A DNA stretch of 5,084 nt from an uncultured Flavobacterium sp. (GTDB lineage: Bacteria; Bacteroidota; Bacteroidia; Flavobacteriales; Flavobacteriaceae). Position 1 is the stretch's first letter, and the number at the start of each line of letters is the position of its first letter. Location: contig NZ_CALFIG010000025.1 of assembly GCF_937876455.1 (NCBI RefSeq), forward strand, positions 1 to 5,084, given 5' to 3'. This document shows positions 1-5,076 of this stretch, one piece after another. Below the pieces are notes generated by a model. The model ran no database searches. It saw nothing but the letters and a program-made list of their open reading frames with translations, and was not told the origin of the DNA. A program made the translations under genes and the position numbers.

Positions 1-23
1 CCCTACACGACGTCTTCCGATCT
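1..23 (+). other. Illumina adapter remnant (non-genomic)
   Basis: The first 23 bases match the last 24 bases of the Illumina TruSeq universal (read 1) adapter, from CCCTACACGACG to the terminal CTTCCGATCT, except that one C of the central GACGCTCTTCC is missing (GACGTCTTCC here). The match ends exactly where sequence that translates sensibly as arginine decarboxylase begins. This is an untrimmed library adapter at a contig end and should be masked. It happens to be open in the decarboxylase frame, so an automated caller could extend the protein through it. Confidence 0.96.
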
Positions 24-1283
24 ATTTCACAGAATATCAATAAGGCCAAAATGTGGTTTAGAAATTCGATGGAAAAACATGGCTATGAAGCAAAATATTT
101 TTATTGCTATTGTACCAAAAGTTCTCATTTCGAATTCGTTTTAAATGAAGCACTGAAAAACAATATTCATATTGAAACTTCTTCAGCATTTGATATTAAT
201 ATTGTTGAAAAGCTAATGGAAGAAGGAAAAATCAACAAGAATACATTTGTTGTTTGCAATGGGTTTAAACGTGATCAGTATGTTACAAATATTGCTCGAT
301 TGATTAATAATGGCCACAAAAACACCATTCCTGTTATTGACAACTTTGAAGAATTAGATTTATTACAAGAGCAAATTGAAGGCAAATTTAAAATTGGAAT
401 TAGAATTGCGGCAGAAGAAGAGCCTAAATTTGAGTTCTATACCTCTCGATTAGGAATTGGCTACAAAGACATTGTTCCTTTTTACCGTAAACAAATCGCT
501 GAAAACAAAAAAGTCGAATTGAAAATGCTTCACTTTTTTATCAATGCAGGTATTCGTGATACGGCTTACTATTGGAATGAATTGCTAAAGTGTATGAAGG
601 TATATATTGCTTTAAAAAAGGAATGTCCTACGCTAGACAGCTTGAATATAGGCGGTGGTTTTCCTATTAAAAATTCATTAGCATTTGATTATGATTACCA
701 ATATATGGTTGATGAAATTTTAAATCAAATTAAGATTGCTTGTGATGATGCAGAAGTGGATGTGCCTCATATTTTTACAGAATTTGGTTCATTTACGGTA
801 GGTGAAGCAGGTGGCGCTATTTATCAAGTTTTGTATCAAAAAAAGCAAAATGATAGAGAAAATTGGAACATGATTGACTCTTCATTTATTACCACTTTAC
901 CTGATACTTGGGCTATTAACAAGCGTTTTGTTATGATGGCAGTAAATAGATGGAACGATACGTATGAACGTGTCTTATTAGGTGGATTAACATGTGATGG
1001 CGACGATTATTACAATTCTGAGCAACATATGAATGCGGTATATTTACCTAAATACAACAAAGAGAAACCATTGTATATTGGATTTTTTAATACTGGTGCA
1101 TACCAAGAAACAATAGGTGGATTTGGCGGATTAAGCCATTGTATTTTACCACAACCTAAACATATATTAATTGATAAAGATAAAAACGGAATTTTTGCTA
1201 CAGAAATTTTTTCAGAACAGCAAAAAGCAGAAGACGTTTTAGAAATATTAGGTTACAATAAAAAGAAAGAAGATAAAAAGTAG
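24..1283 (+). CDS. speA: Arginine decarboxylase, PLP-dependent, alanine racemase/ODC fold (5' partial)
   Basis: It decarboxylates L-arginine to agmatine in the cytoplasm, the first step of polyamine synthesis from arginine. Motifs of the fold-type III (alanine racemase/ornithine decarboxylase) family are in order. The PLP lysine is in YCTKSSHF (Lys codon 117-119). HFFINAG follows. The phosphate-binding GGGFP is at 651-665. TEFG has its Glu at 780-782. The Cys-Asp pair of LTCDGDD, supplied across the dimer, is at 993-998. GAYQ has its Tyr at 1101-1103. The overall sequence resembles the compact flavobacterial arginine decarboxylases (roughly 460 residues) rather than the much larger E. coli SpeA. 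The frame is open upstream of the ATG at 51 and encodes ISQNINKAK in residues 24-50, which fits the family, so the ATG is internal and about 40-50 N-terminal residues are lost at the contig edge. The 35-bp gap to the next gene, with no visible promoter or terminator, suggests one transcript. Substrate choice (arginine rather than another basic amino acid) is inferred from overall similarity. Confidence 0.9.
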   Translation: MSQNINKAKMWFRNSMEKHGYEAKYFYCYCTKSSHFEFVLNEALKNNIHIETSSAFDINIVEKLMEEGKINKNTFVVCNGFKRDQYVTNIARLINNGHKNTIPVIDNFEELDLLQEQIEGKFKIGIRIAAEEEPKFEFYTSRLGIGYKDIVPFYRKQIAENKKVELKMLHFFINAGIRDTAYYWNELLKCMKVYIALKKECPTLDSLNIGGGFPIKNSLAFDYDYQYMVDEILNQIKIACDDAEVDVPHIFTEFGSFTVGEAGGAIYQVLYQKKQNDRENWNMIDSSFITTLPDTWAINKRFVMMAVNRWNDTYERVLLGGLTCDGDDYYNSEQHMNAVYLPKYNKEKPLYIGFFNTGAYQETIGGFGGLSHCILPQPKHILIDKDKNGIFATEIFSEQQKAEDVLEILGYNKKKEDKK

Positions 1284-1318
1284 CAACAAAAACTACATAA
1301 CATTTTAAATAAAAAAAC

Positions 1319-2293
1319 ATGAATAAAGGGCCAATTAGTCAATTTGTAGAAAAACATTATTTACATTTTAATGCGGCAGCGTTGGTTGATGCTGCAAAAG
1401 GATATGAAGAACATTTATTAGACAATGGTAAAATGATGGTTACATTGGCTGGAGCTATGAGTACAGCTGAGCTAGGTAAATCATTAGCCGAAATGATTCG
1501 TCAAAATAAAATTCATATTATTTCTTGTACAGGTGCAAATTTAGAAGAAGACATTATGAACTTAGTCGCTCATAATTCTTATAAAAGAGTACCAAATTAC
1601 AGAGATTTGAGCCCTCAAGAAGAATGGGATTTATTAGAAAATCATTACAATCGTGTAACTGATACTTGTATCCCTGAAGAAGAAGCTTTTAGAAGATTAC
1701 AAACGCATTTATTTGATATTTGGAACAAAGCAGACTCAAAAGGAGAGCGTTATTTTCCACATGAATTTATGTACCAAATGATTAATTCAGGCGTATTAAA
1801 ACAATATTATGAAATTGATCCTGCTGATTCATGGATGGTAGCCGCTGCCGAAAAGAACTTACCCATAGTTGTTCCAGGTTGGGAAGACAGTACAATGGGT
1901 AATATTTTTGCTTCGTATTGTATTAAAGGTGAATTTAAACCTACAACTATGAAAAGTGGTGTTGAATACATGATGTGGTTAGCAGATTGGTATACAAAAA
2001 ACTGCGAAGGAAAAGGCATTGGTTTCTTCCAAATTGGAGGAGGAATTGCTGGGGACTTCCCTATTTGTGTGGTGCCGATGTTATATCAAGATATGGAAAT
2101 GCATGATGTGCCTTTTTGGAGTTATTTCTGTCAAATTTCAGACTCAACAACAAGTTACGGTTCGTATTCGGGTGCTGTGCCAAACGAAAAGATTACGTGG
2201 GGAAAATTAGATATTCATACACCAAAGTTTATTGTAGAATCTGATGCTACAATTGTCGCGCCTCTAATTTTTGCTTATATTTTAGGGTGGTAA
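1319..2293 (+). CDS. Deoxyhypusine synthase family protein, probable homospermidine synthase-type enzyme
   Basis: This is a 324-residue member of the deoxyhypusine synthase (DHS) family, a normal length for bacterial members. The family uses NAD to cleave spermidine or putrescine and moves the aminobutyl group onto a catalytic lysine, then to an acceptor amine. The lysine motif is clear: ITWGKLD with Lys296 (codon 2204-2206), matching WGK of eukaryotic DHS (Lys329 in human). NAD-pocket stretches are seen at LAGAMSTAELG (43-53), TGANLEED (71-78), PGWEDSTMG (186-194) and GGGIAGDF (240-247). Bacteria lack eIF5A, so hypusine formation is not the role. Some bacterial DHS homologues are known to make homospermidine from putrescine, and homospermidine is a typical flavobacterial polyamine, so that is the favoured reaction. 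Pairing with arginine decarboxylase supports a polyamine role. The start is the ATG at 1319, preceded by the A-rich leader AAATAAAAAAAC typical of Bacteroidota. Family assignment is firm; the exact reaction is inferred. Confidence 0.88.
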   Translation: MNKGPISQFVEKHYLHFNAAALVDAAKGYEEHLLDNGKMMVTLAGAMSTAELGKSLAEMIRQNKIHIISCTGANLEEDIMNLVAHNSYKRVPNYRDLSPQEEWDLLENHYNRVTDTCIPEEEAFRRLQTHLFDIWNKADSKGERYFPHEFMYQMINSGVLKQYYEIDPADSWMVAAAEKNLPIVVPGWEDSTMGNIFASYCIKGEFKPTTMKSGVEYMMWLADWYTKNCEGKGIGFFQIGGGIAGDFPICVVPMLYQDMEMHDVPFWSYFCQISDSTTSYGSYSGAVPNEKITWGKLDIHTPKFIVESDATIVAPLIFAYILGW

Positions 2294-2320
2294 TTACTAA
2301 AAAAAATAAAAAGAAAAAAT

Positions 2321-2351
2321 TTTGATTTTTAATTTTTCAATATTACATTTG
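2321..2351 (+). promoter_or_regulatory. Bacteroidota-type promoter for the acidic protein gene
   Basis: A -33 element TTTG (2321-2324) and a -7 element TACATTTG (2344-2351) are separated by 19 bp. Both match the Bacteroidota/Flavobacterium consensus TTG(17-23 bp)TAnnTTTG. Transcription should begin near 2358, leaving a leader of about 24 nt before the ATG at 2382. The position between two same-strand genes implies that the downstream gene is transcribed on its own rather than only with the polyamine pair. Confidence 0.75.
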
Positions 2352-2381
2352 ACGAACTAAACTTGATTAAGCATAACCCAA

Positions 2382-2735
2382 ATGAAAAGAGTAATTGTAG
2401 ATTACGCCAAATTAACAAATGAGATTTTAAGCCTACTGGTTGAAAAGTTTCCCGACGGATATGACGATTCAGATATTATCCGCTTTAAAAATGCTAAAAA
2501 TGAGACAGTTGAAGCTGTTGAAGTACGAACAATTGACACTATTTATTTAGTAAAAGTAAGTACTAAATTATCTGATCGTATTGAAAATTATGATGAAGAT
2601 GACGATTTTGATGCACCAGAAGAAAGTTTAGACGCATTAAAAGAATTAGAAATTGAAGATGACGCTTCGGAAGAAGATGAGGAAGAAGAAAAAAATGACA
2701 TTGACCAAGATGGTGATGCTGGTGAAGATGAATAA
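2382..2735 (+). CDS. Conserved flavobacterial protein with highly acidic C-terminal tail, function unknown
   Basis: The protein has 117 residues in two parts. Residues 1-67 look folded, with alternating hydrophobic positions (MKRVIVDYAKL, ILSLLVEKFPDG, EAVEVRTIDTIYLVKVS), suggesting a small alpha/beta unit. Residues 68-117 form a low-complexity acidic tail with 29 Asp/Glu in 50 residues and only two lysines. There is no signal peptide or membrane segment, so it is probably cytoplasmic. I recall close relatives across Flavobacteriaceae with the same MKRVIVDY start and KFPDGYDD segment. Databases sometimes label them 'DNA primase', but I see no primase motif and would not transfer that name. 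Such tails can mimic nucleic acid, bind basic proteins or metal ions, or aid solubility; nothing here decides between these. It has its own promoter (2321-2351) and ends at the terminator starting at 2736. The gene is real: codon use is normal, the start context is good, and the conserved N-terminus is recognisable. Confidence 0.85.
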   Translation: MKRVIVDYAKLTNEILSLLVEKFPDGYDDSDIIRFKNAKNETVEAVEVRTIDTIYLVKVSTKLSDRIENYDEDDDFDAPEESLDALKELEIEDDASEEDEEEEKNDIDQDGDAGEDE

Positions 2736-2774
2736 CATAAAAAAAGGAAATCAAAATGATTTCCTTTTTTTATG
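2736..2774. terminator. Bidirectional intrinsic terminator between convergent genes
   Basis: This is a perfect 18-bp inverted repeat, CATAAAAAAAGGAAATCA (2736-2753) and TGATTTCCTTTTTTTATG (2757-2774), with an AAA loop. Its core stem GGAAATCA/TGATTTCC is flanked by seven A on the left and seven T on the right, so each strand gives a hairpin followed by a U-tract. It starts directly after the TAA of the plus-strand acidic protein gene and ends one base from the stop codon of the minus-strand DinB gene, as expected for an element shared by two convergent transcripts. Confidence 0.92.
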
Positions 2775-2775
2775 C

Positions 2776-3285
2776 TTATAAATAACGTTCTAAAATAATA
2801 TTTCTATGATGTAATTCATGACCTAAAATACAATATCCAATTCCTCTAACAGATACACTTGCATTTGAAGCAATTCCTTTTTTTAATAAATCAGTTTCTG
2901 AAAAATTAGTAAAAAGACTTATTGTAGCATTTCTAACAGTAGCATACTCGTTTAACAAGCTATCAAATTCTCGTTCATTTGCATTTGCAGTTATCACATA
3001 TTCATTTTCATCAAACCCAGATAAAGCAGTTGAATCGTTTCTAGCAATACGTAAAGCTCGATATGCCAAAATTCGTTCTGCATCAATTAAATGTGAAAGA
3101 ATATCTTTAATAGTCCATTTACCCTTTTCATAACAAAATGTTTGTTTTAATACAGGAATTGAGTTAAAAAAAAGAATCATTTTTTCCTTTTGTTCAATTA
3201 ATCCTTTTACAATATTTTCTTCTTCTACCAATTTAATATAATTCATTTGATAGGAAACATATTCATTCTCTTGTAAATTCTCCAT
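2776..3285 (-). CDS. DinB/YfiT-like (DinB_2) four-helix metal-binding protein
   Basis: This 169-residue cytoplasmic protein belongs to the DinB superfamily, a four-helix bundle that usually holds a divalent metal through three histidines. The family pattern is present: WTIKDILSHLIDAER with His65, the mid-protein SGFDENEY (89-96), and GHELHHRNI with His156 and His160 completing the triad. Length is typical. Known relatives include putative metal-dependent hydrolases and bacillithiol or mycothiol S-transferases, but most flavobacterial members have no assigned reaction, so none is claimed. I chose the ATG at 3283-3285. One codon earlier, 3286-3288 is GTG, which would add a single residue; ATG is preferred because Bacteroidota favour it. 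A terminator (3301-3322) lies just upstream, so it is probably expressed by read-through or from a promoter I cannot identify. The gene ends against the shared terminator at 2736-2774. Confidence 0.85.
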   Translation of the reverse strand: MENLQENEYVSYQMNYIKLVEEENIVKGLIEQKEKMILFFNSIPVLKQTFCYEKGKWTIKDILSHLIDAERILAYRALRIARNDSTALSGFDENEYVITANANEREFDSLLNEYATVRNATISLFTNFSETDLLKKGIASNASVSVRGIGYCILGHELHHRNIILERYL

Positions 3286-3300
3286 CACTAAAAAGATAAA

Positions 3301-3322
3301 AAAAGCCTCATAAGAGGCTTTT
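3301..3322 (-). terminator. Intrinsic terminator after the Lrp/AsnC gene
   Basis: The stem AAAAGCCTC (3301-3309) pairs with GAGGCTTTT (3314-3322) around the loop ATAA. Read on the minus strand, the hairpin GCCTC-TTAT-GAGGC is followed by a run of seven T, the classic rho-independent form. It lies four bases past the TAA of the regulator gene and 15 bases before the DinB start, separating the peptidase-regulator operon from the DinB gene. On the plus strand the T-run is only four bases, and no plus-strand gene ends here. Confidence 0.88.
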
Positions 3323-3326
3323 GTAA

Positions 3327-3806
3327 TTATAGTTCTTTAAAAATCGTGTGCATCAAACGTTTTTTATCGTTAATACTTTCTTCTAACGAAATCATAGTTT
3401 CTGTTCTATATACGCCTTCGATATCGTCTATCTGGAAAATAACTTCTTTTGCATGACTAGTATCTCTTGCTCTTATTTTACAAAAAATATTAAACTTACC
3501 CGTTGTTACAGAAGCAACAGTAACAAATGGTATTTCATTGATACGCTCCAATACAAATTTTGTTTGTGAAGTACTTTGCAAAAACACACCTACATACGCA
3601 ATAAAAGAATAGCCAAGCTTTTCATAATCAAGTGTTAATGATGAACCTTGAATAATTCCAGCATCTTCCATTTTTTTTACTCTTACATGTACCGTACCTG
3701 CAGAAATCAATAATTTTTTTGCAATATCAGTAAAGGGGATTCTCGTATTGTCAATCAACATGTCTAAAATTTGATGATCTACTTCATCTAAACGAAACTT
3801 ACTCAT
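3327..3806 (-). CDS. Lrp/AsnC family transcriptional regulator
   Basis: This is a 159-residue DNA-binding regulator with the standard two-domain layout and length. The N-terminal winged helix-turn-helix spans about residues 7-55 (LDEVDHQILDML, then FTDIAKKLLIS, with recognition helix AGTVHVRVKKMEDAGII). The C-terminal RAM ligand-binding and oligomerisation domain runs from about 66 to 145 and includes the glycine turn SVTTGKFNIFCKI. Family members form dimers to octamers, bind amino acids or related small molecules, and often repress their own operon. The effector cannot be read from the sequence. It starts at the ATG 3804-3806, after an A/T-rich 23-bp gap from the M14 peptidase gene, so the two are probably co-transcribed from the region right of 4981. 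A strong terminator follows directly. Control of the peptidase and of itself through the sites at 4982-5084 is inferred from context. Confidence 0.93.
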   Translation of the reverse strand: MSKFRLDEVDHQILDMLIDNTRIPFTDIAKKLLISAGTVHVRVKKMEDAGIIQGSSLTLDYEKLGYSFIAYVGVFLQSTSQTKFVLERINEIPFVTVASVTTGKFNIFCKIRARDTSHAKEVIFQIDDIEGVYRTETMISLEESINDKKRLMHTIFKEL

Positions 3807-3829
3807 AATTATCTATTTAAAATGTTATT

Positions 3830-4981
3830 TTATTTAGCCTCTCCATTGACAAATTCGATATTTGCCAAGTAAAAATCAGCTTTTTCGCCAACTTTGGGGA
3901 TACCTCCATAAGAAGCTTTAAATAGTTTTTCTTTAGCATTAATCTCTTTATGCCCCATAAAACAACTATTACTATCAAATTCTATTATTCTTGCTTCAAA
4001 AATTACAGAATTATCAAAAAGCACTTCTTTGTAGTTAACAGCAAAGTTAATGATTTTTTCTACATTATTCTCAATAATTTTAACATTTTTAAAAATTATA
4101 TCAGCAAAACATTTGTTATTTTCATAAATATCCAAATATTTTTCAATAACACTGTCTACTACAACGTTTTCGTATATGCAATAAAAAGCTGTTTTTAATG
4201 AAATAAATACAAATTTCCTAACCTCTTCTCTATCATAATCGTTTTGAAAATGCCCTGCTTCAAATAAAATAGTAGGAATTTTTGTAGAGGTAAAATAATC
4301 TCCCGTACAATTAATATTAAATGAATCGTCAAATCTTCCTACTTGACCTGGTATATAACGCTCTAATTCTTGATGCATAGCAACTATTACTTTAGCGGCA
4401 GATTCACGAGTTGTATTAAATAGTCTTGACTCATCATATGCAGCAGTTAAAAACGAAATAGTCGCAGGTTTTTTTGATTCTAGCAAACCAAATAGCGTAC
4501 GTTGGTCATGAAGATTGAAACAATAATCGGGCTGAAATTGATGAACTAGATTTCGCAAAACGATACTCTCTGGCTGTGTGCATTCAAAAGCATCCCTATT
4601 TAAATCCACACCATTTGCATTTTCTCTAGTGTATTGTTTTGCTCCATCTGGATTAAGAAGAGGAACCACCACTACTGTAAACTGATTGGAAAGAGCAGTA
4701 TAGGCATTAACATCAGTATTTAAGTAATTCAAATAATCTAATAATCCTTTTGTTGAAGTTGCTTCATTACCGTGCATTTGAGACCAAATAAGGATTTTAC
4801 GTGGTCCATTTCCAAATTTTATAGCAAGTATAGGTAGATTCAAAACTGAATACCCAATTATTTCACTGACGAATTTTATTGATAAATCAGCACAAAATGT
4901 TTGAATGGTTTCAAGAGTAAGGTAACGACCTTTACACTTAGAATATAAATTAGCTGTAGCTAGTTGCAAATTATTTTCCAT
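3830..4981 (-). CDS. M14 family zinc carboxypeptidase (cytoplasmic)
   Basis: This 383-residue metallopeptidase has the full M14 catalytic set. Zinc ligands are His70 and Glu73 in MHGNEATST, and His158 in NLHDQ. Substrate-carboxylate residues are Arg119 and Asn128-Arg129 in GVDLNRD, after NPDG (110-113). The general base is Glu240 in ILFEAGHF. The catalytic domain covers about residues 20-270. Residues 280-383 form a separate, probably beta-rich C-terminal region ending in a GGIPKVGEKADFYLANIEF-like segment, whose role I do not know. No signal peptide or membrane helix is visible, unlike secreted digestive carboxypeptidases, so it likely acts in the cytoplasm on short peptides or cell-wall fragments. 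HGNE also occurs in the AstE/aspartoacylase branch, but the NPDG...GVDLNR block favours true M14 peptidases. It appears to be the first gene of an operon with the Lrp/AsnC regulator 23 bp downstream. The ATG at 4979-4981 is the only good start. Confidence 0.88.
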   Translation of the reverse strand: MENNLQLATANLYSKCKGRYLTLETIQTFCADLSIKFVSEIIGYSVLNLPILAIKFGNGPRKILIWSQMHGNEATSTKGLLDYLNYLNTDVNAYTALSNQFTVVVVPLLNPDGAKQYTRENANGVDLNRDAFECTQPESIVLRNLVHQFQPDYCFNLHDQRTLFGLLESKKPATISFLTAAYDESRLFNTTRESAAKVIVAMHQELERYIPGQVGRFDDSFNINCTGDYFTSTKIPTILFEAGHFQNDYDREEVRKFVFISLKTAFYCIYENVVVDSVIEKYLDIYENNKCFADIIFKNVKIIENNVEKIINFAVNYKEVLFDNSVIFEARIIEFDSNSCFMGHKEINAKEKLFKASYGGIPKVGEKADFYLANIEFVNGEAK

Positions 4982-5013
4982 GTTACAAATGTAAAAACAA
5001 ATCTATTAACAAA

Positions 5014-5062
5014 TGTAAACATTGAAATTTCTTTAAATTGATACATTTGTAAACACTGAAAT
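5014..5062 (+). repeat. Direct repeat pair TGTAAACAYTGAAAT
   Basis: TGTAAACATTGAAAT (5014-5028) and TGTAAACACTGAAAT (5048-5062) match at 14 of 15 positions, 34 bp apart start to start, or about three helical turns. They overlap the -7-like octamers of this intergenic region, which would suit paired binding by an oligomeric regulator. The match is read directly; the function is inferred. Confidence 0.55.
5021..5049 (+). promoter_or_regulatory. Possible divergent plus-strand promoter at the right edge
   Basis: ATTG (5021-5024) and TACATTTG (5042-5049), separated by 17 bp, fit the Bacteroidota TTG(17-23 bp)TAnnTTTG pattern on the plus strand. The -7 octamer is identical to that of the promoter at 2344-2351. 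It would drive a gene lying right of the window, divergent from the peptidase. The region is so A/T-rich that a chance match is possible, and the downstream gene is not visible. Confidence 0.35.
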
Positions 5063-5076
5063 AACTAAATTAGTTA
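5062..5076. repeat. 15-bp palindrome, candidate operator
   Basis: TAACTAA-A-TTAGTTA is a perfect inverted repeat with 7-bp arms around one base. It lies immediately downstream, on the minus strand, of the -7-like TACTTTTG (5077-5084), so it would overlap a start site near 5070. Its size suits an Lrp-type site (the E. coli Lrp consensus is also a 15-bp A/T-centred palindrome), and an Lrp/AsnC gene is in the operon downstream. Binding is not shown. Confidence 0.45.

Noticed and set aside
51..53. ATG at 51 as the true start of the arginine decarboxylase
   Set aside because: The frame continues upstream to the adapter and encodes family-like residues, and the protein from this ATG lacks the N-terminal part of the beta-barrel domain. 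It is an internal Met in a gene cut by the contig end.
1807..2019. Minus-strand open frame of 70 codons
   Set aside because: It lies wholly inside the DHS-family gene, has no family resemblance and no promoter; it is a shadow of the coding strand.
2019..2210. Plus-strand open frame of 63 codons
   Set aside because: It overlaps the conserved glycine-rich and WGK region of the DHS-family gene in another frame; low-complexity translation with no recognisable domain.
2311..2338. A/T-only imperfect inverted repeat (GAAAAAATT...AATTTTTC) after the DHS-family gene as a terminator
   Set aside because: There is no G/C pair in the stem beyond the outer one, it is imperfect, and it overlaps the promoter of the next gene; too weak to call.
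2637..2735. Asp/Glu-coding GAA/GAT-rich stretch as a DNA repeat array
   Set aside because: There is no regular unit or period; the apparent repetition comes from acidic codons in the tail.
2563..2754. Minus-strand open frame rich in His and Leu
   Set aside because: It is the reverse complement of the acidic-tail codons of the 2382-2735 gene and runs through the terminator hairpin; its composition is an artefact of Asp/Glu codons.
3950..4198. Plus-strand open frame rich in Phe, Asn and Ile
   Set aside because: It is antisense to the C-terminal part of the M14 peptidase and reflects AT-rich codons only.
4986..4993. TACATTTG nearest the peptidase ATG as its functional -7 element
   Set aside because: Transcription would start at or inside the start codon, and the nearest TTTG lies only 16 bp upstream; better read as part of the TTACAAATGTAA inverted repeat.
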